NCBI RefSeq assembly: GCF_023656565.1
Contig: NZ_JAMOKG010000002.1
Location: 1,494,030 to 1,558,029, forward strand
Direction of reading: 5' to 3'
DNA length: 64,000 nt
DNA from: Flavobacterium tyrosinilyticum
GTDB taxonomy: Bacteria > Bacteroidota > Bacteroidia > Flavobacteriales > Flavobacteriaceae
In this document: piece after piece, positions 43,814 through 51,477 of the stretch
How the letters are laid out: the number at the start of each line of letters is the position of its first letter
Numbering within the stretch: the first letter of the stretch is position 1
Program-made: the position numbers and the translations under genes
Notes under the pieces: model-generated
Seen by the model: the letters and a program-made list of their open reading frames with translations, nothing else
The model's database searches: none
Told to the model about the DNA's origin: nothing

Positions 43814-43894
43814 GTTATTGCAAAAGGATCCTGCATTTGGATTAACGCTTTGACCAACGAGAAGATTTCCTAAAAAAAACTTTTAACTTTTTAA
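43814..43894 (+). repeat. Direct repeat, copy 2 (MFS 3'-end remnant)
   Basis: It reads CTGCATTTGGATTAACGCTT, then TGACCAACGAGAAGATTTCC and CTTTTAACTTTTTA. It is a copy of the end of the MFS gene 1.27 kb away, with a 3-nt deletion. Confidence 0.85.
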
Positions 43895-43979
43895 AACCTT
43901 ATCATTCAATTTATTACCATTAAATTTGAATAGTATTTCTGCATTCAAAACTGAAAGCAAACTTAATTTTTAGTTAAAT

Positions 43980-44024
43980 AACTATTTTTATAGTTGCGTA
44001 ACTAAAAAAATAGTTGTAGGTTTG
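43980..44024 (+). promoter_or_regulatory. Promoter with two BlaI-type dyad operators
   Basis: TTG (43994-43996), a 20-nt spacer and TAGGTTTG (44017-44024) form a consensus promoter. Two similar dyads overlap it: AACTAT-TTTT-ATAGTT (43980-43995) and AACTAA-AAAA-ATAGTT (44000-44015), with centres 20 bp apart, about two helix turns. This fits repression by the BlaI proteins encoded next. Confidence 0.75.
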
Positions 44025-44041
44025 AATTAAAATTAGAGAAG

Positions 44042-44410
44042 ATGCAGAAGTTAACAAACAAAGAAGAAGAAATCATGATGATTTTATGGAAGCTGAAAAA
44101 AGCTTTCGTAAAAGAAATCCAAGCCGAAATAACAGAAGATCAGCCACATTACAACACATTATCGACTATTGTGCGTAATCTGGAAGAAAAAGGATATGTT
44201 GGACACAATGCTTTTGGAAACACACATCAATACTTTCCTATTATAGCAATTGAAGATTACAGAAAAGGATTTATGAAAACCGCTATCGATAATTACTTCA
44301 ACAGTTCTTATAAAAGTATGGTTTCCTTTTTTGCTAAAGAAGAAAAAATTTCAGCAGATGAATTGCGTGAGATTTTATCAATGATCGAAAATAAAAACGA
44401 AAAAAAATAA
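44042..44410 (+). CDS. BlaI/MecI-family repressor, copy 1
   Basis: The 122-residue winged-helix repressor has KLTNKEEEIMMILWKLKKAF, VKEIQAEITEDQPHYNTLST and IVRNLEEKGYVGHNAFGNTHQYFP (recognition helix and wing), and a C-terminal dimerisation region (ADELREILSMIENKNEKK) that includes the region where BlaR1-type proteases cut in relatives. It likely represses the operon starting at its own gene through the two dyads upstream. It is 7 bp before the M56 protease gene, and a second copy occurs at 46022. Confidence 0.93.
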   Translation: MQKLTNKEEEIMMILWKLKKAFVKEIQAEITEDQPHYNTLSTIVRNLEEKGYVGHNAFGNTHQYFPIIAIEDYRKGFMKTAIDNYFNSSYKSMVSFFAKEEKISADELREILSMIENKNEKK

Positions 44411-44417
44411 TCAGTTT

Positions 44418-45992
44418 ATGGAAGCAGTTTTCATTTACATCGCCAAATCAAGCAGTTTAATGCTAATGTTTTATTGTGCTTACTATTTTTTACTGCGCAA
44501 AGAAACATTTTTCAACAGTAACAGATGGTTTCTTTTATCTGGCTTGGTAGTCTCAGTAATTTTACCATTATTGACTTACACAAAAGTAATATGGATTGAT
44601 GCTGCTCCTAATTTCGATACCAATATCCAAACAACATTAATAAGTAACTCGGACAGCGAATCGGTAGAATTTAATTGGAATTATATTATTCTAGGCTTCT
44701 ATGGGATTGGTCTTATTGTTTTTCTTTTAAAATTGGCAATTGACTTTTATAGTTTGAACGCTATTATAAAAGGAAAAAAAATCAAACAGCAAGCCGATTT
44801 CAAATTTGTAGATATCAACGAAAATATCGCGCCTTTCTCCTATTTTGAATACATTGTGTACAACTCATCACTTTACACCGCATCAGAATTAGAAAGCATT
44901 TTGGAACATGAAAAAGTGCACAGCGATCAAAATCATACTTTTGATGTATTGATTTCGAGAATCTTCAGTATCATTTTCTGGTTCAATCCTATTGTATGGC
45001 TTTACAAAAAGGCAATCACTCAAAATTTGGAGTTTATTGCTGATAGTGAAGCTTCTAAAAAACTTTCAGACAAAAAAGCATATCAATACACGCTTTTAAA
45101 AATAACAACACACGAAAATTGTGTTGCAATCACCAATCATTTTTATCAATCATTAATCAAAAAACGAATTGTCATGTTAAACAAAAATCAATCAAAAATG
45201 AGGAATTCCTGGAAGTATTATCTTATGCTTCCTGCACTTGCAACATTTGTTTTATTATTTCAAGTTGAAGTAATTGCGAAAGAGAAACCACAAATTATAA
45301 AAGAAAACGATTCAAATATTGAATCTGTAGATGTTTTTAAAATCAGCAAAAATTCTACAGATGCCGAATTAAATGAAATCAAGAATAATTTGAAGAAAAA
45401 CCACAATGTGAAATTTGAAATGTCAGAAATTAAGAGAAATGACTCGGACCAACTGACATCTATTACGATCGATATAAAGAAAGGAAAACAACATTCAAAA
45501 TCCATTCAAAATTCGGATAAAGCAATAAATGAATTCGGAGTAATTATTATTACTTATAAAAATGGCGATAAAAAAATAGGAATTCAGACTGTAAATAATT
45601 CTAATGACAAAGAACCTAAAAAAGCAATTAGCAATAAACTAAAAACCGAAACCAATGTTAACACTAATTCTAATACTAGTACAAAAACTAACAGTAATAG
45701 TAGTGCAAATTCTAGCACTACTGTAATTGTAGATAACGACAATAATACGGTTATTACTACTTCTTCTGATGAAGGAACATCTGTTGCCGTTTCAAATGGT
45801 GTAAAAACGAATGTGAAATTAGGTTTTCCGCTTGTAATTTTAGATGGAAAAGATATGCCTTCTGATTTTGATATGAACAGCCTTCCTCCTAGCACGATTA
45901 AATCGGTAAGAGTTTTTAAAAGCTTAGATGCTGTAGCTTTATTTGGTGAAAAAGGCGAGCATGGTATTGTCGAAATTAAAACCAAAAAATAA
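44418..45992 (+). CDS. M56 (BlaR1-type) membrane metallopeptidase, copy 1
   Basis: The 524-residue protein has transmembrane helices at about 5-26, 35-55, 92-115 and 260-278. The cytoplasmic zinc-protease motif HEKVH (164-168) and LEFIADSEA (distal Glu) match BlaR1/MecR1. The penicillin-sensor domain of those proteins is absent. Instead the outer part has a small domain (KISKNSTDAELNEIKNN, about 295-360), an Asn/Ser/Thr-rich linker (about 405-450), and a C-terminal region resembling a TonB-receptor plug strand set (LPPSTIKSVRVFKSLDAVAL, GEHGIVEIKTKK). It should cleave or trigger cleavage of BlaI upon an unknown signal. Confidence 0.9.
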   Translation: MEAVFIYIAKSSSLMLMFYCAYYFLLRKETFFNSNRWFLLSGLVVSVILPLLTYTKVIWIDAAPNFDTNIQTTLISNSDSESVEFNWNYIILGFYGIGLIVFLLKLAIDFYSLNAIIKGKKIKQQADFKFVDINENIAPFSYFEYIVYNSSLYTASELESILEHEKVHSDQNHTFDVLISRIFSIIFWFNPIVWLYKKAITQNLEFIADSEASKKLSDKKAYQYTLLKITTHENCVAITNHFYQSLIKKRIVMLNKNQSKMRNSWKYYLMLPALATFVLLFQVEVIAKEKPQIIKENDSNIESVDVFKISKNSTDAELNEIKNNLKKNHNVKFEMSEIKRNDSDQLTSITIDIKKGKQHSKSIQNSDKAINEFGVIIITYKNGDKKIGIQTVNNSNDKEPKKAISNKLKTETNVNTNSNTSTKTNSNSSANSSTTVIVDNDNNTVITTSSDEGTSVAVSNGVKTNVKLGFPLVILDGKDMPSDFDMNSLPPSTIKSVRVFKSLDAVALFGEKGEHGIVEIKTKK

Positions 45993-46021
45993 AAAGTTTT
46001 AATCTTTTAAATCACTGAGAA

Positions 46022-46390
46022 ATGCAAAAACTGACCAATAAAGAAGAAGAAATCATGCATATTTTATGGAAGCTGAAAAAAGCTTTTGTAAAAGAAATTC
46101 AAGCAGAGATTTTAGAAGATCAGCCACATTATAATACTTTGTCTACCATTGTTCGTAATCTGGAAGAAAAGGGATATGTTGCACATAATGCTTTTGGAAA
46201 TACGCATCAATATTACCCAGCTGTAAGCATCGAAGACTATAGAAAAGGGTTCATGAGCACTGCAATTGACAATTATTTTAATAGCTCATACAAAAGCATG
46301 GTTTCTTTTTTTGCCAAAGAAGAAAAAATCTCGGCAGACGAATTGCGAGAAATATTAGACATGATCGAAAATCCAAAAGCAGGTAAGTAA
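46022..46390 (+). CDS. BlaI/MecI-family repressor, copy 2
   Basis: 122 residues, nearly identical in protein sequence to copy 1. It differs mainly in MHILWK for MMILWK, VAHNAFG for VGHNAFG, QYYPAVSIEDY for QYFPIIAIEDY, and the C-terminus NPKAGK. The synonymous codons are often different, so the duplication is not very recent. No separate operator or promoter lies in the 29 bp before it, so it is expressed from the same transcript as copy 1. Repressor heterodimers are likely. It is 11 bp before the second M56 gene. Confidence 0.93.
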   Translation: MQKLTNKEEEIMHILWKLKKAFVKEIQAEILEDQPHYNTLSTIVRNLEEKGYVAHNAFGNTHQYYPAVSIEDYRKGFMSTAIDNYFNSSYKSMVSFFAKEEKISADELREILDMIENPKAGK

Positions 46391-46401
46391 TCAAAATAGT
46401 T

Positions 46402-48270
46402 ATGGAAGCACTTTTCATTTTTATCTTAAAATCAAGCGGGTTATTAGCAATGTTTTATTTTGCTTACATCTTTTTACTTCGCAAAGAAACTTTTTTTAAC
46501 AGTAGCCGCTGGTTTTTAATTGCGGGATTAATCACTTCTGTGGTATTGCCTTTTGTAGTTTATACGAAAGTGATTTGGGTTGAAGCGCCTCCAGCGCCAG
46601 CGCCAGATCCAATAATTACAACTACAACAACTGATGTAGCAAATATTCCAACTTCAAATCATGAAGCTGCTGTTTATAACACTCAGTATAAGCCAACAAC
46701 TGTTTCTGTTATTGAAGAAGAAAATTTTGAAATCGATTGGACTTTGGTCGCGGCTGTAGTGTACGGAATTGGCTTCGTAGGTTTTATGATCAAATTTGCA
46801 CTTGATTTTTACAGTCTGAATTCTGTTTTAAAAGGAAAAAAGATTGAACTGCAGGAAGATTTTAAATTTATCGATGTTAATGAAAATATAGCTCCTTTCT
46901 CTTATTTCGATTACATTGTATATAACTCATCACTATATACTTCGTCGGAATTAGAAAGTATTTTGGAGCACGAAAAAGTGCACAGCGATCAAAAGCATAC
47001 CATTGACGTTTTGATTTCTAGAATCTTTTGCATTCTATTTTGGTTTAACCCAATTATCTGGCTTTATAAGAAAGCTATTCTGCAAAATCTTGAATTCATT
47101 GCAGATAGTGAAGCTTCTAAAAAAATTGCCGACAAAAAAGCGTATCAATACACACTTTTAAAAATCACAACACACGAAACTTGTGTTGCAATCACCAATC
47201 ATTTTTATCAATCATTAATCAAAAAACGAATTGTCATGTTAAACAAAAATCAATCAAACAAAAGAAATTACTGGAAGTATTCGGCAGTAATACCTGCTCT
47301 TGGTGCATTTGTTCTTTTATTTCAAATAAGAACCATTGCACAAGAAAAGAAACAAGCTGAAGTTGCAACAATCCAAAGAGACACTGTTAAGGATACAGAG
47401 CAAACAATCAAAATTACTAAAAACACGACTGATAAGGAATTAAATGAATTGCCAGGACAATTAAAGGCAAATCATAATTTGGATGTCGAAATTTCGGATG
47501 TAAAAAGAAATACCAAAGAAGAATTGACTGGGATTCAAATCAAAGTAAAATCAGATTCTGGTAAAAAACAAATGATCAGAATTGACGGAGACGAAGCTAT
47601 TAAAGACTGCGAATTGGCAATTGGAACAAACGAAAATGGATCAAAGGCTATTGTAATTAATACTGATGGAAATTTCAGAACACCAATGATTATCAAAAAC
47701 AATAAAGTTATTGTTCGCACTTTTGGAAATGGAGAATCTGATGTTGCAGCTCCTGCACCTCCAACCCCACCAGCATTTCCTTCAGGACCAATGCCTCCTG
47801 TTCCAGCAATTGATATGTCAAAAATGCCGAAACCTCCTGTTGCTCCAAAAAATCCAAAGGATAAAGTAGCAATGGCTAAGTTTGAAAAAGACATGGAAGC
47901 TTTTGGAAAACAAATGGAAGCGTTTGAACCTCAAATGAAAGAATACGAAAAGCAGGTTGAAGCTATCATGTCGCAAAGAGCAGAAGTTTACGAGAAAGAA
48001 ATGGCGAAATATGAAATTGCTATGGAAAAGTTCAGTGCAAACATGGAAAAGTTCAACTATGACTTTAATTTCAAATTCGGAGACGATTCTAAAGACTATG
48101 AAAACAGCATGAAACAATACGAGCAAGACATGAAACAGTATGAGCTTGATATGAAACAACATGCTAAAGATATGAAGCAACATGAAAAAAACATGAAACA
48201 GCATGAAAAAGACATGAAGCAACGTGAAAAAGAGATGAAAGAAATGGAAAAGCAGAATAAAAAAGCTTAA
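46402..48270 (+). CDS. M56 (BlaR1-type) membrane metallopeptidase, copy 2, with coiled-coil tail
   Basis: The 622-residue paralog of the previous M56 protein has the same helices, zinc motif HEKVH (190-194) and LEFIADSEA. A longer Pro/Ala/Thr loop lies at about 57-95. The shared outer domain is present (KITKNTTDKELNELPGQ). The end is different: a Pro-rich linker (PAPPTPPAFPSGPMPPVP), a Met/Glu/Lys-rich helix, and seven consecutive seven-residue repeats starting MKQ or MKE (residues about 570-618). The plug-like region of copy 1 is missing. The tail is likely an extended coiled coil outside the inner membrane. Confidence 0.9.
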   Translation: MEALFIFILKSSGLLAMFYFAYIFLLRKETFFNSSRWFLIAGLITSVVLPFVVYTKVIWVEAPPAPAPDPIITTTTTDVANIPTSNHEAAVYNTQYKPTTVSVIEEENFEIDWTLVAAVVYGIGFVGFMIKFALDFYSLNSVLKGKKIELQEDFKFIDVNENIAPFSYFDYIVYNSSLYTSSELESILEHEKVHSDQKHTIDVLISRIFCILFWFNPIIWLYKKAILQNLEFIADSEASKKIADKKAYQYTLLKITTHETCVAITNHFYQSLIKKRIVMLNKNQSNKRNYWKYSAVIPALGAFVLLFQIRTIAQEKKQAEVATIQRDTVKDTEQTIKITKNTTDKELNELPGQLKANHNLDVEISDVKRNTKEELTGIQIKVKSDSGKKQMIRIDGDEAIKDCELAIGTNENGSKAIVINTDGNFRTPMIIKNNKVIVRTFGNGESDVAAPAPPTPPAFPSGPMPPVPAIDMSKMPKPPVAPKNPKDKVAMAKFEKDMEAFGKQMEAFEPQMKEYEKQVEAIMSQRAEVYEKEMAKYEIAMEKFSANMEKFNYDFNFKFGDDSKDYENSMKQYEQDMKQYELDMKQHAKDMKQHEKNMKQHEKDMKQREKEMKEMEKQNKKA

Positions 48271-48275
48271 TCCTA

Positions 48276-49715
48276 ATGAGAGCCTTACTTACCGTCTCTT
48301 TACTATTGGTTCTTAATTTATCTTTTGGTCAAAAAAATGTTGACAAATCAACAGAACAAAAAATTGACAATTATATAAAAGAAGTAATAGCAATTAATGA
48401 AATTCCTGGTGTGGCATTGGCAGTAATAAAAGATGGTAAAATTGTTTATGAAAAATATTTTGGAAAAGCTTCTATAGAAGACAATAAAGCAGTGGATAAA
48501 AACACTGCTTTTAAAATTTTTTCAACTACCAAATTAATTACCAATGTTGGGGTATTTCAACTTATTGAACAAGGAAAATTATCACTCGAAGACCCTATTT
48601 CAAAATATTTAGAAAACACTCCAAAAGAATGGCAAGAAGTAAAAATTAAAAATTTGCTTTCTCATTCTTCCGGGCTTCCTGATGTTGTTAGGTTTCAAGA
48701 AATTTCAATAACGGCGTCAATTAACGAAAAAATAGCTTTACTGTCTCAAAAACCAATGGATTTTAAAACAGGAAATCAATATCGTTACAATCAAACTAAT
48801 TATTTGTTTCTGGCTAAAATTATCGAAAAAATTACAGGTTTGCCTTTTGAAGAATATATTTTACAAAATCAGTTTCCTTCTATAAAATCAGGTGTTTATT
48901 TTTCTTCGAATTTTGGCGAAACGGTACCCAATAGTGCTTCTAGATACAACTATGATGATCAAACAAAAAAGTACGTTAAAAGCACCTCAAACTTTGGAAC
49001 CGAAGCTCATTCTGCAAACGGTTTAAATATATCTTTGCCGAATTTTATTCTATGGAATGAAAATCTCGATAGAGGTATTTATCTTCAAAAAGAAACCAAA
49101 AATGATATTTGGAAACCGTTTCCGTTTGCCAACCACACAGATCGTTTTGCTTTCGGCTGGGAAATTGTACCGGTTAATAATGTCCTTTCATACGGCTTTA
49201 CTGGTGGCAATGAAACTGCTTTTAGAAAATTTATTGATCGTGATTTAACGATAATCTTTTTATCTAATGGACATAAATATTCGGGCTTATATGTACAAAG
49301 TCAAGTAATTAATCATGTGGCTTCGATTGTAGATAAAACACTTATAGATGAATTTTTATTAGCTGGAGAAAATATCAATCAGAATTTTTTAAAATTAGAT
49401 TTTACAAAAGCGCAACAGAATTATTTAGCCATAAAAAAGAATCATCCTGATTGGGACTTTGAATATCGACTGAATGTTATTGGCTATACATTAATGGATC
49501 ACGGAAGATTGCATGACGGAATAAAAGTCTTAGAGCTTAACGCAAAAGAGAATCCGAAATCTGGAAATGCATTTGACAGTTTGGCTGATGGTTATTTTAG
49601 AAATAATGAATTGGCACTTTCGAAAGAAAACTATCAAAAAGCATTATCTCTTTCTCCAGATAACAATAATGCAAAAGAAATGCTCGAGAAAATCAACAAA
49701 ATAGTAACGAAGTAA
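48276..49715 (+). CDS. Secreted serine hydrolase (class C beta-lactamase fold) with TPR tail
   Basis: The 479-residue protein has a signal peptide (MRALLTVSLLLVLNLSFG). The active-site SxxK is S83-T-T-K86 (FKIFSTTKLITNVGVFQ). At the YxN position the sequence is YNQTNY, so the usual Asn is Gln. The third motif is FTGG rather than HxG/KTG. TPR-like helices follow from about 395 (DWDFEYRLNVIGYTLMDHG, NAFDSLADGYFRNNELALSKENYQKAL). It may be a peptidase or esterase acting on peptidoglycan-like substrates. It is 5 bp after M56 copy 2, so it is in that operon. Confidence 0.87.
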   Translation: MRALLTVSLLLVLNLSFGQKNVDKSTEQKIDNYIKEVIAINEIPGVALAVIKDGKIVYEKYFGKASIEDNKAVDKNTAFKIFSTTKLITNVGVFQLIEQGKLSLEDPISKYLENTPKEWQEVKIKNLLSHSSGLPDVVRFQEISITASINEKIALLSQKPMDFKTGNQYRYNQTNYLFLAKIIEKITGLPFEEYILQNQFPSIKSGVYFSSNFGETVPNSASRYNYDDQTKKYVKSTSNFGTEAHSANGLNISLPNFILWNENLDRGIYLQKETKNDIWKPFPFANHTDRFAFGWEIVPVNNVLSYGFTGGNETAFRKFIDRDLTIIFLSNGHKYSGLYVQSQVINHVASIVDKTLIDEFLLAGENINQNFLKLDFTKAQQNYLAIKKNHPDWDFEYRLNVIGYTLMDHGRLHDGIKVLELNAKENPKSGNAFDSLADGYFRNNELALSKENYQKALSLSPDNNNAKEMLEKINKIVTK

Positions 49716-49757
49716 TCTACACTTTCTTTTAATAAATGAAAAAACATATTTACTAAA

Positions 49758-51191
49758 ATGAAAAAGCTCATTATATTCCTGTTTTTATGTTTTAGCTTTT
49801 CAATTCTAGCGCAGAAGAATACCGCTGAAAAAAGTATTTTTATTGCAATGGACAAAACAGCTTCTCTTTTAATTGGAAAATCAAAAGCCAATTCTATTTC
49901 AATTGGAGTGGTTAAGAATGGAAAAACCTATACCAGACATTACGGCGAAATTGATAAGGGAAAAGAAAACGTTGCGAACAACAACACTGTTTTTGAAGTT
50001 GCTTCTATAACGAAACTATTTACAGGTTTACTGACTGCACAAGCCGTTTTGGAAGGAAAATTGAATCCAGACGATGATATTAGAAAATATATTACAGGCT
50101 CTTATCCAAACTTAGAATATAACGGAACTCCGATCACTATTAAAGATTTAGTTTCTTTTAGAACTGGTTTTGATAAAGATCTTCCAGATACTGCCGAATT
50201 GAGAAAAAACAGAAACGACAGTAGTTATTTGGCTTTTAAAAAGATGGATGAAACGTATAGTCGTGAGAAGTTTTTTGAAGATCTTAAAACTATAAAATTA
50301 GACACTTTACCAGGAACAAAATTCAAGTACAGCAACGGAAGTCTTAATCTTACTGCTCATATTTTAGAAAACGTATATGGCAAAAGCTATGAAACACTTT
50401 TGAAAGAAAATATTTTTTCAAAACTTGACATGCAATCAAGCGGTATAAATTTAAGTCCAAATACTGTTATTGCAAACGGCTATAATCTAAAAGGCGTTCT
50501 AATGCCTAACATTTCAGACAACCTTTGGGGCGCCGCCGGAATGCTAAAAAGTACTTTAAGTGATTTGACTAAATTTATTGCTTATGAGCTTAATACAAAA
50601 AATAAAATTGTTCAAGAATCGCAACGAAATCTACTAAATAGTCCAACAACTTGGAACGGTTATTTCTGGGATTATATTCAAGTGGATGAAAATGGAAAAA
50701 ATTGCTGGAAACACGGCGGCGCTTTTGGAACTCAAAACATGCTGGTTGTTTATCCAGAACGTCAATTAGGAATTTCCATCATCGTAAATATAAGTGATGA
50801 AAATACCGGCAATGCACTAGGTGAAGCCATTACAAGACTCTCAAATGATTTATTGAGTGAAAACAAAAAACAAGCTGGCATTTACGGCTACAAGATCGTA
50901 AACGACAATGTTGTATTTGCTTATGAACATGATAAGAATTTAGATCCGATTTTGGTTAAGAGCGTTTCCATAGCGGGTTCTTTTGACCAATGGAATCCGA
51001 ATGATCAGAATTTTCAAATGATTCAGAAAAGTAAAAATACATTTGAATTATCGGTCCCAAAATCGAAATTTGAAAAGAATAAAACGCATCTTTTCAAATT
51101 TGTCATCAATAAAACGGGATGGATGGAAGCTCCAAAAAATGCCATAAATCGTGAAACCGAAGGCGACGAAAATCTGATTCTCAAAATTTAA
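49758..51191 (+). CDS. Secreted serine hydrolase with C-terminal CBM48/AMPK-like domain
   Basis: The 477-residue protein has a signal peptide (MKKLIIFLFLCFSFSILAQ). The class C beta-lactamase motifs are complete: S83-I-T-K86 (VASITKLFTG), YSN (FKYSNGSLNLTAH) and HGG (CWKHGGAFGTQNML). From about 385 an immunoglobulin-like domain of the glycogen-binding/AMPK-beta type follows (SVSIAGSFDQWNPNDQNFQM, KTHLFKFVINKTGWMEAP). It is more canonical than its upstream neighbour, with only local similarity to it. It is likely the last gene of the BlaI/M56 operon. Confidence 0.88.
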   Translation: MKKLIIFLFLCFSFSILAQKNTAEKSIFIAMDKTASLLIGKSKANSISIGVVKNGKTYTRHYGEIDKGKENVANNNTVFEVASITKLFTGLLTAQAVLEGKLNPDDDIRKYITGSYPNLEYNGTPITIKDLVSFRTGFDKDLPDTAELRKNRNDSSYLAFKKMDETYSREKFFEDLKTIKLDTLPGTKFKYSNGSLNLTAHILENVYGKSYETLLKENIFSKLDMQSSGINLSPNTVIANGYNLKGVLMPNISDNLWGAAGMLKSTLSDLTKFIAYELNTKNKIVQESQRNLLNSPTTWNGYFWDYIQVDENGKNCWKHGGAFGTQNMLVVYPERQLGISIIVNISDENTGNALGEAITRLSNDLLSENKKQAGIYGYKIVNDNVVFAYEHDKNLDPILVKSVSIAGSFDQWNPNDQNFQMIQKSKNTFELSVPKSKFEKNKTHLFKFVINKTGWMEAPKNAINRETEGDENLILKI

Positions 51192-51214
51192 ATACTTTTA
51201 CATTTTACTACCCA

Positions 51215-51249
51215 AAAGACTTTGCTTTAAACACAAAGTCTTTTTTTTA
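51215..51249 (+). terminator. Terminator of the BlaI/M56/hydrolase operon
   Basis: Arms AAAGACTTTG / CAAAGTCTTT followed by a T run, directly before the next small gene's -7 element. Confidence 0.8.
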
Positions 51250-51257
51250 TATCTTTG
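51250..51257 (+). promoter_or_regulatory. -7 promoter element (TATCTTTG) of a 47-residue gene
   Basis: Matches TAnnTTTG, 16 bp before the ATG at 51274. It is immediately downstream of the terminator. The nearest TTTG upstream is 25 nt away, longer than usual. Confidence 0.5.
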
Positions 51258-51273
51258 AACAAACAAATCTACT

Positions 51274-51417
51274 ATGTATAAATTATTAGCTAAACTAAAT
51301 AAACTACTTTTGCCAAGCTTTACCAAAAAAGGTCTAGATATTTCTAAGGCTACGAAATGGCAAATGGCTATTATTGGTTACCGCGCCTATGTTACAAAAA
51401 GAGCATTGGACAATTAA
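51274..51417 (+). CDS. 47-residue basic protein of unknown function
   Basis: ATG at 51274, stop at 51415-51417. The peptide is basic and helical (MYKLLAKLNKLLLPSFTKKG, then KATKWQMAIIGYRAYVTKRAL), without a signal peptide. It has its own -7 element and starts just after a terminator, which supports a real independent gene. I recall similar short proteins annotated as hypothetical in Flavobacterium, but no function. Confidence 0.65.
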   Translation: MYKLLAKLNKLLLPSFTKKGLDISKATKWQMAIIGYRAYVTKRALDN

Positions 51418-51477
51418 TTTAGAATACATTTTATTATCCGACAGCAATTATTTTTTATAATTCTGTCTTATTTTTTT

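Larger units (their letters stand above)
43583..44041. other. Intergenic region with repeat copy and BlaI-type control region
   Basis: It holds A+T-rich sequence with no gene, the second copy of the MFS 3'-end repeat (43814-43894), and the operator/promoter of the duplicated BlaI/M56 operon (43980-44024). Confidence 0.8.

Noticed and set aside
43814-43894. Considered as a functional small gene or attachment site
   Set aside because: It is a copy of the MFS 3' end without its own start; no integrase or tRNA is present to support an att site.
47818-48222. Minus-strand frame with FHVFF repeats
   Set aside because: It is the antisense of the Met/Lys/Glu heptads in M56 copy 2.
44042-51191. Interpretation as a plain beta-lactam resistance island
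   Set aside because: The M56 proteins lack a penicillin-sensor domain and the hydrolases have TPR or glycan-binding additions rather than looking like a dedicated beta-lactamase.
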